Shown: positions 32,211 through 44,943, numbered from the stretch's first letter. The stretch is DNA of 64,000 bases from Ursus arctos (GCF_023065955.2 NW_026623008.1:15778501-15842500), one strand, 5' to 3'. A program made the numbers and translations. The notes: generated by a model from the letters alone, not told the origin.

Positions 32211-34379
32211 CCGCCCATTTGTCTTTTTCTTTACTGAATCATTTCAAAAACACATTCCAGATATCTTGTCGTGTCATCATCAGTCTCTAAAAGCAGTGGG
32301 ACACGGGCACCAGCTGGTTCCGGCTGCTCAGAGCTGATCGTGAGCACCTCTTCTCGATTCCACGTTCAGCGATGTGGCGTCGGGAGCTGGAGCTCTGCCA
32401 CGTGGGAGTACTGACGCCATGGAAATCAGCAAACACTACCGAACAGGGTTCCCCTGAGTCGGGGGTTAAAGATTTATTAGTATGCCCTTGTCCGAAACAC
32501 ATGGACATTTTCTTACATAACCACCGTGCAATGATGTCACTACTGAACTTACTGTTTACATTCTAATCAAAAGTCCACGACGGTCTGTTTCTGGGTGGTT
32601 TGTCTGATCAGGACTCAGACAAGATCCACCTCTGACGTTTGGGGGTTATGTCTCTTCCCCACCTGTGGCTTTCGTTTGGCCTTGCTGGTGGCGGACATCA
32701 GCTTGGCTGACCTGTTCTGCCAGCTGTGTGTTTGGTCAGCCACCCTGCGCTCCTCTTTCTCCTTCTCTCCTGTCTTTAAAGTCGGAACAGATTCAGCTTG
32801 ACTTTTGTTGGTTGGTTGGTTTTTTGGAGGAGAGGCCAGGAGGCTTCATCGATGGTGCCGGGTTAAACGCTTACCTTTTCAATGCTTGTAGATGATTTGT
32901 GACAGATGAAACACAAAGCCATTGAAAAACATTTTGAATTTATGATGGCCTTTTGTTACTTCGCCATCAACATATATTACAGGTACCCCTATGGAATCTT
33001 TTGCTAGAAGGAAGGGCCGTCAAACTCAGGAAAGCTGGCCCCTCTGATTGGGCCTTACCAGGCCGCACAGGTCTTCCTACATTCCGGGCTCAGGGATGAA
33101 GAACCGCCTTCGGGAGTTCATTCCATGATGCTGTCCCTTGGACGGTCAGATGCTTGTACCTTGTGTCTAACTGCAGTCTTTCCTGCTTTCTGTGAAGCCC
33201 ATTTTCTCTGTCTGGAACCTTGGCATTTCTTAACCTCCCCTCTCTCAGGTCTCTTCTAGCACAGGGAGAAAAACAAGCTGCAATGCCCTGTGGTTCGAGG
33301 TTCCGGATCCTGTCCTTGACCTGGTAACCATTTCACCCTGGAGTGGTTTGAACCTCGCTCTGTACTCAGCCCCAGGAGGTGCTGTGCATACCTTCTCCAC
33401 ACCCCTGAAGGATGGGGGTCCTCACGGACCAGGGCACAGGGCATCTGTCCTGGGAGCTCCCCTGTGGGCTCTCACTCACAGGTCTGGGGTCTTGTCTACT
33501 GACCAGCCTCAAGTTGTGGCTTTGGTTCCCGACAGGGCTCCTGTCCTTGCCCGTCCTGCCCGCCCTTCCCGTCTGGATCGATTCCTGGAAGCTGGTTCCC
33601 CTTCACTTTTGTCCTCTTGTCTGCTCCTGATCCCACTCACTGACTCAGCTGGGAGCCTGCTCCTTCCTTCCTTCCAGAAACAGGGAACTGTGGTGAAAAA
33701 TGCTTGTTGTGGCTGAGCATTCTGCTTGAATCTTGAAGATGGCCTGAGCTAGGAGGGACACCGTTTCCTTTGGGAAGCAGAATGGTGTCTGGGGAACATG
33801 GCAGCTTCCTCAGCACCGTGCCTCATGCCAGCAGTTTGAGTCTGAGTCTGTGTTCAAGCCGCCGTCTGGACTCAACCTAGGAAATGAGCTCTTCAGGGTG
33901 GGAAGGCCCTGTCAGACTGTCCCTTGCACCTGCAATGGGGGTGGGTGGCGTGAACTTGACTTTTCCTCAAAGGTAATTCACGTTACCTACAAGGCCTCAG
34001 ACACCTGTAATCCCACAGTCTCAGAGAAAAAAGCCTGACTTGTAAGGAAATATTCAAGGGAAGTTAGAGGAGGCATGCTGTTAAGTTCATGGAAACAAGG
34101 AATGTGATGGACAGCTAAGGATTACTGCATACGGCACGAGATTGCTCTTGAATGTTTATCTTCTTGACTTGTGTTTATTAGAACCTTTAAAAAAATGGAT
34201 TAAGCTATTTTAATAGAGGACTTAGTTTTCTTAAACATTCCCAGTTAGAACTACTGATGTTAATTTGTTTGTCCTGCTTATAGCTGAGATCCAGGGAGGA
34301 CAAGGAGACACCAACGTGGGCAGCTCCCAGTACTGTTGTCTGTCAGCAGCAACCTGGCCGCATGTCGGAGCGGCATAAG

Positions 34380-34460
34380 CAAAGGCCCTCGGGTCAGCTA
34401 GCCTTGGGCTCTGATCCAGGCCTGGCCCTCACTGGCTGCGTGGCTTTTGGCAAATCATCT
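34380..34460 (+). repeat. MIR fragment
   Basis: CTTGGGCTCTGATCCAGGCC, then CACTGGCTGCGTGGCTTTTGG with CAAATCATCTCT, is a diverged forward MIR 5' half. Confidence 0.5.
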
Positions 34461-34489
34461 CTTCCGTCCCTCCGTCTCCCTTCCACCTC

Positions 34490-34815
34490 CCCTCTGGGCT
34501 TTGCACGTGCAGTTTCCCCTGCCAGGAATGACCCCCAAGCAGTCCTTCGCTGAGCTAATTCCCTCGGGTCTTATCTTCCATGTCATGTCCAAGAAGACCT
34601 CCTTGGGCTCCTAGTTACGTAGTCTCTGTCAGCTCTCTGGACTTTTCCTTTGAAGCACTATCAACCTAATCAAAAATGATGATTAAATCACAAAAGATCT
34701 ATGTGGTGTGTCTTTTCCGGCGGGTTGTGGTCTCCACGGCGGTAGGGAGCATGCTTGTTTTCACTGCTGTGTTCCTGGTGCTGCTGTGGGCCTGGCACAG
34801 AGTGTTGGGTAAAGA
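34490..34815 (+). repeat. L2 3' region
   Basis: CCCTGCCAGGAATGACCC, TCCAAGAAGACCTCCTTGGG, GTTTTCACTGCTGTGTTCC and GCCTGGCACAGAGTG follow the LINE-2 3' end in sense order. Confidence 0.75.
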
Positions 34816-35515
34816 AAGGAGATGCAATTCTTTAAGCCTCAGTTTCTTTATCCAAAGAATGGGCCTATGATTCTCTTTCTTTTAGAGGGGAATAGATAAC
34901 CTGACAAATATCGATTTCTTTCTTCTCCTTACTCCTTGCAAAAGAAAAAAAAACTTGGAAGAAATAAACAGTCTTTTGAACGGTTAGCCTGAAAAACCCG
35001 TAACTTAAGAGAGCACACACCAAGTTGGAGTTGTGATTGGGGATTGGTGCAGGTGTCCTGGTCCCTGGTTTCTGCCTCAGGAGGATGGACTAGATGCCTC
35101 CCTGGGGTGGAGGAGCCCTTTCTCCTCGGGGTGAGGGAGCTGGCTTGCCCGTGTTGGGGGGCCTAGGGTGGGCCGAGGAGTGCACAGAGAGTTGGGGGGG
35201 CTCCATCCCACCCTGAGAGTGGCTTCTAAACTCCCCTTGGCCTCTGAGATGGAGATGAGAGGTGACTCAGAACGCCTGCTCCCCTGCGCCGCTCAGGGGG
35301 ACGTCCTGGTGAAGGGGGTACCCAGGTGCAGGCCTGATGGTTAGTACGGTTAGCTCAGCAAATGGTAAGAGAACTACTCCGGGCTAAGGGAATAGCACGT
35401 GCATCCGCCCGCAGGGGAGCCGGCACGGCATGTGGGAGAATGGCAGAGAGGGAAGAGTGGGTGGGTCCCGTGACGGAGCTGGAAGAGGACAGCAGGGGCC
35501 ATGGCAGCTCATGGG

Positions 35516-35722
35516 ACAGTGTATGCATGTGTGCGTGCGCATGTGTGTACGTGTGTGCATGTGTACGTGTGTATGTGTGCACGCATGCACACGTGTACCC
35601 GGGTGTGTGCACGTATGTCCATATGTGTGCAGGTGTGCGCATGCATGTGTGCATGTGTGTGTGCACACATGTGCATGAATGTATGTATGTGTGCGAGTGC
35701 ACATGTGTGTATGTGGGGGGTG
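35516..35722. repeat. Complex TG/CA-type alternating tract (about 200 bases)
   Basis: Interrupted TGTGTGCATG/TGTGTACG units alternate purine and pyrimidine over some 200 bases. The long cysteine- or histidine-rich frames on either strand come from this repeat and are not genes. Confidence 0.9.
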
Positions 35723-36439
35723 GGGGCTGCACCCTAAGTCTCCGGCCGGGAACCATGCACACAGATGCCCAGCCGGCATCCCCACAGATGCAGACACCCC
35801 GGCACTGGAGTGTCAGAAACCCGCCAGGGCCAGAGCAGCTGCTTCTAAATCAAGGCCAAGGGCAGCCGAGGGGCCGGGTTGGGTTTGGTGGCTTTGCCGT
35901 ATGGGCTGATGGGGGCTGGGGCCAAAGGGGGGCTCTCCATTAGGGATTCTGGGCCAGAGTGAGCCTGGCTGGTTTGGGGAAGTTTATTTTGGAAACTGAG
36001 ATGATGCAAAATTAAGTGGGGAGGAAAAAATAGACGAGGCGGCGGTGAGGGTCTGTCTGTGGCTGGCGGGGCTGGAAGCGCCCAGCTAGGAGAGCGCTGT
36101 TGGGTAAACAGATGGGGGTGGCAGCTTTTCTGCATGCCCGCTATAAATATCCCACAGTTTGGCCGCCCCTGCTGGGGTTTCCTGGCATCGTGGGTGTGGA
36201 GATCAAGGTGCAGACGCAGGGCGCTTCCGGGAGCAGCAGAGGGCGGCTGGGGCACTGCTCAGATCCCAGTCCCCCGGGGGGCGGGGCGGGGGAGGGCTCG
36301 TGGGCGCCGAGGTCTGAGGCTAAGACCCTGGGCGGGGGCGGGAGGTGCTCCTTCACTACCCACTGGCTGTGGGGACAAGCCCCGGTTCCTCGTATGAGAA
36401 CAGAAGCCAAGGGAAGTGTCCCTCCTGGTGCCTCGGTGG

Positions 36440-36640
36440 GCAAGCTCGAGACACGCAGGCAATGCTCTGTCCATGGTCAAACCGCTTAGGTGCTGGGCGA
36501 CCTGGGTGAGTTCTCCTATCTCCCCGAGTCTCAATTTCTTCATCGAATATGTGGGGGGGCATCTGGGAGGCTGGAACGGAACTGCAGGCGTGGCCGTGGA
36601 CAGCAGTGTGAGTGGTATCTTAGAACCGACTGTGGGCCGG
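36440..36640 (+). repeat. MIR, diverged
   Basis: GCGACCTGGGTGAGTTCTCC, then CCGAGTCTCAATTTCTTCATC, is forward MIR. Confidence 0.6.
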
Positions 36641-36884
36641 GCTGGGGCTCCCCCGGGGACTTCCGCAGCCCCCGGGGGACCTCTGTCATCTCTACAATAT
36701 TGTGCACTTCCTGATACTGATGCGGGCGGTGGTTCCAGCTATGCCCGTTGCTGGCCTGTGATGATCCGGGGACTTTACAAACTAGGTTAGCTAAGCTGTT
36801 TTGTTATCTCGGGTTATTTTCCCCGCCACCCCATCCTTCATGTAAGAACCCAAGGCTCAGACAGAAGGGCCCGCCCACAAGATC

Positions 36885-37015
36885 CTTCATCCAGTATCCA
36901 GTGCAGATCAACCATGTGCCGGGCCCTAGGCCGGTCACTGGGGATTTGGTGGGTCTCTGTGTCCAAAGAGCTCGCAGCCTGGCAGGAAGAATGGGCTGAC
37001 CGCCAGTGAAGGAGG
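36885..37015 (-). repeat. L2 3'-end fragment
   Basis: CAACCATGTGCCGGGCCCTAGG, CACTGGGGATTTGGTGG and CAAAGAGCTCGCAGCCTGGC follow antisense LINE-2. Confidence 0.65.
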
Positions 37016-37374
37016 GACACGCAGACAAGCATCTAGCATCACGCGTGGCCTGGGACCTCTTGTTCTCCTGCATCTGTATGGCTGTGTTTGGGCTCCTCCT
37101 AGGACTGAGGGATTATCCGTCACCCTGTCACTCGCAGCACTGGCCCGGGAGTCGGCAGGTACCTGCTGAAAATGTGAATCGAGAACACATCAATTCAGTT
37201 CATCAAAAGAGTGCCTGAACACGACTGCGTGCAAGCCTGGGGCTGGCTTCCGTGGGCCTGGGGCTGACGGGGCTGGGAGGGAAGAAGGGGCCGAAAGTCT
37301 CTGCTTGTGCACGTCTGTATGACAAGTCACAATGGAGCAAATATTCCCATACCTTCCCAGAGCCCAGCGAATGA

Positions 37375-37500
37375 GGCAGAACAACTGTCATCCCCATTTC
37401 ACAGATTAGGAAACTGAAGTTCAGTGAGGTTCAGTGACTTGCCCAAGGACGCTCTGCTGGGATGCGGTAGGGCCGGGCCTAGAACACAGGACTTCAAATC
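37375..37500 (-). repeat. MIR fragment
   Basis: CCCCATTTCACAGATTAGGA, then GTGACTTGCCCAAGGACGC, is reverse MIR. Confidence 0.75.
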
Positions 37501-37699
37501 CAGGATTTCCTCTGCAGATGGGGAGGGGGGCCCTGGGCCCGCAGGAGAGGCCCCAGGGGCCCATATCAGCATGGCAAGCTCAGCAGGGGTGCTTTGGCCC
37601 GGGGAAAGTCGGGCATTGTCCTCCTGCCTCTCATGCCCCACTACGAAGAGGCCTGCCTGTGGCTTGAGGGTGGAAGGGACGCTGGGCAGAGTTTCTGGA

Positions 37700-37800
37700 G
37701 ACCCAGCTCAGCCTTTTGCAAGCTGAGCCCTGGGAATCTACTCCCTCTCTCTGAGCCTCAGTTTCTCTCTATGAATGCACGGGTTGGACTTGATGTTCTC
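37700..37800 (+). repeat. MIR fragment
   Basis: CTCTCTCTGAGCCTCAGTTTC followed by TCTCTATGAATGCACGGG is the forward MIR centre. Confidence 0.6.
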
Positions 37801-38199
37801 CAGAGAAGATTTCAGCCTGGATGCTCCATACTTCTCCTCCAGGGTGCCCTGTGGCCTGTGTTTGGGCCCAGGAGGGCACAGCTGGGAGCAAGGGTGTGTC
37901 TGAGGTAGGACCAGGCAAGACTTCTGCTCCGGCCCCAGAGGCACCTGGGCTCATGCTGACCCTGAGGTGTCCACTCACAGGGAACAGGGCTGGGGAGCTG
38001 AGGGGCGAACATGTCCCCTCAGGCCTTGGGCATCCCTGGATTGAGGAGATGGGACTAGGGCCTTTCCTCTGCTTCCCCTCCGACTCAGTCCCCATCCCAC
38101 TGACTCTGGGACGTGCTCCCGCGCAGCTAGAGGGAAGCAGGCACGTGGGCCGCATTAGGGCTGCTCGCAGATATCCGGGTTCTTCTCTTGCAAGATCCA

Positions 38200-38440
38200 C
38201 GGTGGGAATGCATGGCCCGCGCCCCTGAAGCTAGGGGTGGCCCCGCGACTGGCTTGGGCCAACGAAATGTGACAGCCACCAGCAACGGGCAGGATGGTGT
38301 TGACTTGGGTCCTGAGTGAGGACAACATGGAGCAGGGTCCCTGCCAGCCCAGAAGCATGTGGTGTGAACAAGAATGAAACCTGTGCTGTTTGGGGGCACT
38401 GAGGGTTCGGAGTTGTTTGTTACTGTGGGTCCTGACTAGA
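38200..38440 (+). repeat. Ancient dispersed repeat, family unresolved
   Basis: GGCTTGGGCCAACGAAATGTGA near the start and GTTCGGAGTTGTTTGTTACTG at the end resemble a recurring old mammalian element. It may be related to the element at 57,840-58,255. Confidence 0.35.
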
Positions 38441-38527
38441 GCGGGGCGGGCAGACGGGCCCGCGGGAGAGACAGCAGCCTTGGGGTTAACTGACTGGGCT
38501 ATCCTTCCTCCTTCTATTTTTTCGTAC

Positions 38528-38742
38528 ATTTATTCATCCGTCCATCCATCCATCCATCCATCCATCCATCCATCCATATATACATCTGCCCATCCAGCCA
38601 CCATCCTTCTGTCTGTCCATCTATCCATCCATCCATCCATCCATCCATCCATCCATCCATCCATTCATCCACCGATATGTGCAACTGCCCATACATTCAT
38701 CTATTCATCCATCTGTCCATCCATCCATCTGTCCACCTAAGG
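38528..38742. repeat. (ATCC)n tetranucleotide satellite
   Basis: Long runs of CCAT units in two blocks, separated by a degenerate CATCTGCCCATCCAGCC segment. It is likely highly polymorphic. Confidence 0.95.
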
Positions 38743-39369
38743 ATTCAAACCCAGGTTGGTTTGACGATGAAGACCAACCTTCTCTGTTGTGTCAAGATGC
38801 TTCTTTGGAAAAGACACATCCTTCTCTCCGCCTGCCCCTATTGTCTCTGTCCGCAGGGCCTGCTCAAGAAGCCTTCCCTGACTTGCTCCCAGCCCCAGGC
38901 AGGGTGTCTGGGGGGCTACACAGGCCCACAGAGCCCCGATCACCATGGCTGGCCTATTGACTGAGCCACGGTCTGGAGGCACAACTGCACTTTCCCAGAG
39001 AGAGCGGAGGCATTGTGGGATTTGCCAGTAGTGACCCTGGGACTTTGATTGCCCAAAATGGCCTCAAATTCACATATCCAGGGACACTCATCCTTGGTAG
39101 CTCTCATGTGCCCATTTGGGCTTCGAAAATGTGCTCCCGGAGTCAAGGCCCACTCTGGGCTCCTCCAGAATTTGGAGTAGCCTTGGGAATTACCTTGAAA
39201 CCCTTATTTTGCAAAAAAGGAGGAGGAGCCTTTAATGTAGGGGAAATTGGACTTTAGTGACATTGTCAAGAGCTGGCTGGCTAGGGGAGGCACTCGGGCC
39301 TCTGTTATTTCTTCCAGGGTCTCCCCAGCAGCCCTTGCTGAAGTGCTGAGAGAGCAGTGGCTCCCTTCA

Positions 39370-39600
39370 GCCTCAGGGTGGCCTGGTGGCAAATGCCTGG
39401 CCTCTGCCGGCAGACAGTGGGGCTCCGTGTGGTCCCTGAGCAGTAACGTCACATCTCTGAGCCTCAGTTTTCACATCTGTAAAATGGGGGTCTCCTCAGC
39501 TTGAAGGCTTGTTGGAGAACATGATGGGGTAGTGAACAAGTGTGCAGGGCCCAACACATAGTAGGTGTGCAGTAAGTCATCGTTACCGTGAACGGTGGTG
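39370..39600 (+). repeat. MIR
   Basis: CTGAGCCTCAGTTTTCACATC, then TGTAAAATGGGGGTC and CACATAGTAGGTGTGCAG, is forward MIR. Confidence 0.8.
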
Positions 39601-39794
39601 TGCCGTGCACTGGACAGGACCTCACTCAGGGACGGATGTACAGGGTTTGACGTCAGGAGTGGGGGTGATGGTGATGATTGTACTTTTGAACTGAGTAAGT
39701 CCATTCCCTCTGGAGGGACTTAGCCCCTGGAGGAGGCTTAGCCCTGGGTTAAATGTTGGGACCAGGACAAGGGCACAATTCAAGTTACGTTTAT

Positions 39795-39980
39795 TAGGGA
39801 AAGAGAACGATCCTCTTGTGACGCTCCTCCCATGCGCCAGGTGCCGACGTGGGTAGAGTAGGTGCGTGACGTCTTGGGAGCCTTACCTAGGCTCTAAGAG
39901 GGTCCCCAGCTCCATTCTACCGGTGGTGCACCTGAGGGACTGGTCAAGGTCGTACAGCCCATAAAAGACGGAGTGAAGAT
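39795..39980 (-). repeat. MIR
   Basis: CATGCGCCAGGTGCCGACG, then GTCAAGGTCGTACAGCCC, is diverged reverse MIR. Confidence 0.55.
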
Positions 39981-41039
39981 TCCAGCCCAGGGGCCAAAGG
40001 AAGGAAGCGGGAAGTGGGCCGGCGGGCAGCAGGTGGTGGCAGCACTGGGGACCTGGCAGGCTGCTCCCAACACCCCATCTGTCCCCACAGGACCCCTTTC
40101 TCTTTCTCAGCCCCTCTCCAAGGCCGCCCCTGCCTTCATTCTGGAGCCCTCATCCCTCCCTCTTGTTGGGGCAGAGAATCAGCCCGAGGACCACTGCGCT
40201 TGATTTAGGCCGTGGTCCCCAGACACAGGAAGGTGGAGACCTGCCGAGCGCAGAGCCAGAACCAAGAACGTAGGCTCCGGACTCCTGGCCGAGGGCCCCC
40301 CGTCTGCAGAACTGCCCGAATGATTCCGTTTCCCGACTAGTTGGTTTCCGTGGGAAATGGGAACAGATGACCGGAAATCAAGAACCATCAAGACCAATTT
40401 GGGACACACAGCACAACCCAACCACACACTTTCTTCCTTCACGCTCTGCGTCCGGGACTCAATGCATTGCTTCTTCTGGGAGTGGGGACACGGGACATGC
40501 TTCACCCAAATCCCCAATTCACATATCGGGTATGGTGGCCCCAGGGCAGGGTAGAGACTTTGGAGGAAGGGGGCATTCCTGGCTTCCCTCCTTGCTGATC
40601 CATCATGGCCTTCGGGAAGCTGACCAGAGCCCTTGTGCCAGGCCGGTCCTCCTCAGGAGACCGTTCTGTGCCTTCCTGTTGCGGTTTTGATTTTGGAGAA
40701 ATGCTCCGGCCTTGAACTCACCAAGGGCTGGCCCCATGTGAAGCTTGAAGTTTGTTCAGCCGTTTTGGGCTCCTGGTGGCAGGGAGCTCGGCCTTAAGCA
40801 AAGTCCAAACTGACCGCAGGTTTCCAGGGCGACTCTGGAGTGGACGGGCCTATTTATATGTGGTGGGCATTATATCACCACTTCCCCCTACGCTTCGTCT
40901 GTGAAGGTTTTTCTCTAGGGGGAGGAAGCATGGCCTTCTTTCCACCATCACCCTTGCTTTTCCTGGCCCTCCGGAGTATGGAGGCCGACGAGACCAGGGC
41001 AGGTAGTACCATGGTGGTTAGGGTGTGGACACACACACA

Positions 41040-41300
41040 CCTGGCTTTGAATCCTGTAGGTCTCAGCTCAAATGTCACCTCCTCCAAGAGGCCTTCCCTG
41101 ACCACTCTGCCCCTCACCGTATTTACCACTATCTGAAATATCTCACTGTATGTTTATTTGTCTCACTATCTCTCCCAGTAAGATGTCAGCTTTGAGGTCA
41201 GGGGCCGTGTCTGTTCACAGATGCATTCTCAGGACCTAGAGCCACGCCAGGGCCACAGTAGGTCCTCAAGAAAAGGTTGCCGAATAAACGTGTGAGTGGG
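41040..41300 (+). repeat. L2 3' region
   Basis: GTCTCAGCTCAAATGTCACC, AAGAGGCCTTCCCTGACCAC, TGTTTATTTGTCTCAC and CACAGTAGGTCCTCAAG are successive landmarks of LINE-2 in sense. Confidence 0.88.
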
Positions 41301-41317
41301 CCGTGCGCCCGCCAGTG

Positions 41318-41460
41318 TCCTCAAACTTCAAGGAGCATCAGAGCCCCCGGAAGCTTGCTGACTCTGCTGACTCGGGGCCCTGCCACAGAGTCTCTGACTC
41401 AGGGTAGGCAGGACTCTGCCGCTGGTCTGGGGGCCACACCTGAGACGTGAGCTCAGGGAC
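41318..41460. mobile_element. MER20-like hAT-Charlie remnant
   Basis: GTCCTCAAACTTCAAGGAGC, then CAGAGTCTCTGACTCAGGGT, resembles MER20 read from its right end. It is shorter than full length. Confidence 0.55.
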
Positions 41461-41839
41461 GCTGGGCCTCAAGGGGGCCCAGAGCATGGCAGGACGGGTG
41501 CTGACCTGTGGGTTCAGCTCCCTGAACACCCTGCCCTGGGGGTCGTGGGAGGGGGCTGGGCAGCACGACAGGCCGTAGGGACCTCAGGTGGGGGGATCAG
41601 AAGGTGGACCCCCAGGTGAAGCCCGGCTCTGGCCCCACAGACGTTTGTATCACGGACCCCACTTTTAATTCTTCGTTTAGCATCTGTTCTTTCTGCTAGA
41701 CTGTAAGGGTCCCGCAGGGCAGGGATCCACTCAGGTCCTACCTGCCCTGAGCCTGAAGCCAGTGAGGCCCTGACCTTGACCGAGTGACCCTGCTCTGGTC
41801 GTCTCTGGCCCGCACGCCACCCCCCAGGCTGAGGGCCGC

Positions 41840-41862
41840 ACCCCCCCCCCCCCACAGCCCAT
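41840..41862. repeat. Poly-C tract
   Basis: A run of about 14 C residues in GC-rich DNA. Confidence 0.85.
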
Positions 41863-42224
41863 CCTCCAGACGCTGGCGAGGCCTGAGCCCGCTCCCAGGT
41901 CTGTGCGGGGCCCCTTCCCCGGGCCGATGCTCCGACGTGGACGGCACCACGGGTGCGAGCACCGCTGGGCCGAGCGGCCACGGAGCACAGAGTGTGGACA
42001 CACGGGCTGGGGATCCACGTGCGAAGCCCAGTGTTGGGAGAGAAGGGGACAGGCCTCGGGGCCGCGGCGCTCAGTCTTGGACCCACTCGTCCTGCCAGGG
42101 CCCGCGCGGGGCCTGGCGCCTAGCTCGGCCTTCCCTTCCTTCTCCCCCGGCCTCCCTCAGCTTCAGGGAGCTGGGGGCGGAGGCTGCAAATGTGTCATTT
42201 CCTTCCCGTGTCTGCTCGTCATGT

Positions 42225-42400
42225 GTTAGCTCCTGCTGCCATGTCCAGAGCTGCCTCAAGTTTCCACATTTAGTCCTCAAGGTGTCCAGGGGCTTAGGTA
42301 ATGTGTTCCCTAGCCTGTGACGCTCAGAGAGGTGAGGCGACTCCTCTGAGGCCACACAGCTGGTAGAACGTCCTCCATCGGTGACTCCAAAGCCAGTGCT
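42225..42400 (-). repeat. MIR
   Basis: CACATTTAGTCCTCAAGGTG, then CAGAGAGGTGAGGCGACTCC and GGCCACACAGCTGGTAGAA, is reverse MIR. Confidence 0.65.
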
Positions 42401-42849
42401 CATAGGTCGGGGGAACCTTGTTTCTTAGGAAACAGCAAAACTCTGGGGAGTTGGGCGGGTGCACGTGCTGATGCGGGCCGGTTTCTAGGGTGCTGATGAG
42501 GTGAGGGGGCGGGGGTGGGAATAGCTCCAAAGTGCCCTGCGGAGGTCAAGGACAGGCCCAGTCACACAGGAGGATGTCGGCGGTGTCCAAGGACACTTGG
42601 GAGCCCTTCAGACCCTACAGCCACCATCAGACCTCCCAGAGTCTCCCCAAATAAACACCAAATTAATAAAGGGTGCAGGCTGTACAAAGACAGCCCAACC
42701 CGCCTGGCTCCCTTCCGTGCCGGTGACTGAAAGCCGGTGGCCCCGAAGGCAGGACTCACCACGGGGTGAGGCAGGGCTCCTCTAGCCTAGGGTCCCCTTG
42801 GGAAAGGGCTGAGCCCTCCGTGTCCCCTCGGGAGGCCTGAGCCCCTCAC

Positions 42850-43080
42850 GTCAGGCAGTGTTTAATCCCATGCCAGGCACCATGCTAACCTCATGGTCAC
42901 AAGAGCCCACAGGGGTGGTGACAGTTATCCTCATGCTACCGATGGAGAAACGGAGGCTCAGAGGGGTGACGTGCTTTGCCTGAGGTTCCAGAGCTGCAAG
43001 GGCAGGGGAGGGGGGGTTGGATTTGTGTCTCTCTGACTCCAGAGCCCGAGGGCTCTCTCTCTACTATCCACCCGGTGTTG
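42850..43080 (-). repeat. MIR, near full length
   Basis: CCATGCCAGGCACCATGCTAA, ATGGAGAAACGGAGGCTCAG and TGCCTGAGGTTCCAGAGCTG match reverse MIR. Confidence 0.8.
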
Positions 43081-44159
43081 GCTAAAGCCTTGGGCGGCGT
43101 GGCCAGAGAGTCAGGACGAGGTGAGTTCTGACTCCCGCACCCCTTGGCTCCCAGACAGACCAGAAGGTGAGCATGTGGCACGCCGGGGCTGTGGGGAGCC
43201 GGGCTTGGCAGGGAGCAGCGAGGGCGGGTATGGAGGGGTGGGGGACTCAGCCGGGCAATGCCAGCCCCTTGCAGGAAGCACCTTTGCTTGTCTGGCCGGG
43301 CTGTGGGCAGAGGGCAGCTGTGTGGGATGCCCGCTGCCACAGGCCGGAGATGGCTTCTAAGGGCAGAGGGTAAACAGTCACCTTGGCGACTTGGGTGTGC
43401 ACCTGGGGTGATGGGTCAGCCCTGGAATATTCCGGGAAGCGAAGGAGGGAAACCAGAGGCCTCGGGTTCCGAGAGTGAGGGGGAAGGCGGGAGCTGGAGG
43501 ACCCAAGAGGAGACTGTAGTCACAGCAGTGGGCCCTAGCTGGGCGGGCCGGCATTGTCTCCCCTCGGGGGGCGGTGGTTCTGGAGTCAGGACATCAGGGA
43601 GGTTCGAGCTTCGGTCAAACTGGCAGTGTCTGTGTGATGGCAGAGAAAGAGGTGCCACGTTTCTCGATAATCGTGGCTCCCTTCCGAGCCCGTGCTGTGG
43701 GCTGTCCACTTGCCACTTCGTTGTGCAGGGAGCAGACAGTAAGCGAGCAGGCTCGGAGCTCGGCGTGAGGAAGACCAGCTCCCCGTCCTCATCCCCACGG
43801 ACCTTCGGTTTAGGAAAGTCGTCCTGGCCTGCTCACATCTGTTGTTTGTGAGGTGAGACCAGCTTAAGCCAAACACAACAGAACACGGGGTGGGGTGGGG
43901 GCACCGCATAATAGGGACCCTTTCAGACTCAGCTGGCTCCAGGGATCAGCGGCTCCTCCTTTCTTTGTTTGGGGCTTCATTCTCGTCTGGGCCTTCTCCA
44001 TGGGGTACTGAGATGCCTGCCCCAACCAAAGTCCCCGTACTCCCCCTCTTCTATCAACACCCATATATCCACTCTTAATCTGGACGCACCTCTGGGATCA
44101 TTAGGTCGAGGAGGGAGGGTTGTTCTCCTGAGGAAGAGGCAAAAACAATGTACCCATGA

Positions 44160-44785
44160 CTAAGGAGACAGATATTCAAGGACCAGTTCAGCCAATACTT
44201 ATGTAATTATAATTGTGATTGGGGCTGCAAAGGAGAAGTACAGGGTGAGATCAATAAATGGGGGAGTCTGACCTGGTCTGAGAAATCAAGGAAGGCTTCC
44301 CTGAGGAAGTGACCTTTGAATAGGGATTTGTTGCATGAGCAGGAACTAACTGGCTTCAGAAGGGGAAAAAAGTTCCAGGTAGAGGGAGTGGTGTAGCTGT
44401 GAGGTTGGGTGCAGATCGCCCCAGGGAGAGGGCAAGTGATGGGTGGGTAGGGTGTGGGCTCTGCCCATGTGGGCCTCTCTGTGCAGGTGACAGTAGGGAT
44501 CTTGGAGTTTCTTTGTGAGCAACAGGAAGCCATTGGAGAGTTGTTACTGGGGCTGGCATCATCGAAGGTATGATTCTGTAATGATCTCTCTAGTTACATG
44601 AGTTGTCCAGGCACGAGGTCCTGGTGGCTTGAATGAGAAAAGTGACATAGGAGACAGAGAGAGGTGCATGATTTTGAAATATATTTTGGAGGTAAAATGA
44701 ATAGAACTCAGTACCTGAGTGGATGGCAGGGAGGGGGGTGGTGGAGAAACGCTTGAAGGATGGTTTCTAGGGTTCTGGCTCACAC
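44160..44785 (-). repeat. L2, about 600 bases antisense
   Basis: AAGGAAGGCTTCCCTGAGGA, CAGGAAGCCATTGGAGAG, GTTGTCCAGGCACGAGGTCC and ATATTTTGGAGGTAAAATGA appear in the order expected of reverse LINE-2. Confidence 0.75.
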
Positions 44786-44789
44786 AGCA

Positions 44790-44943
44790 GTCCATGGAGT
44801 GGGGATTACTGACTCTCATCTAACAGTTCAGGAAACTGAGGCCCAGAGACAGGAGATGACTTGCTCGGGATCACACCGCATGTGGGTGGCTGAGCCCAGA
44901 TTCAAACTCAGGCCTGTCTGTCTTCAAAACCCATGTTCCTGCG
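44790..44943 (-). repeat. MIR
   Basis: AACAGTTCAGGAAACTGAGG, then GGGATCACACCGCATGTGGG and AGATTCAAACTCAGG, is reverse MIR. An L1 fragment directly abuts it. Confidence 0.8.

Noticed and set aside
35355..35940. Cysteine- and histidine-rich frames on both strands
   Set aside because: They are translations of the TG/CA alternating tract.
38390..38740. Repetitive Pro/Ser/Ile/His frame
   Set aside because: It is the translation of the ATCC tetranucleotide repeat.
38528..38742. Regularly spaced repeats considered as a CRISPR array
   Set aside because: A four-base unit without unique spacers in a mammalian genome is a microsatellite.
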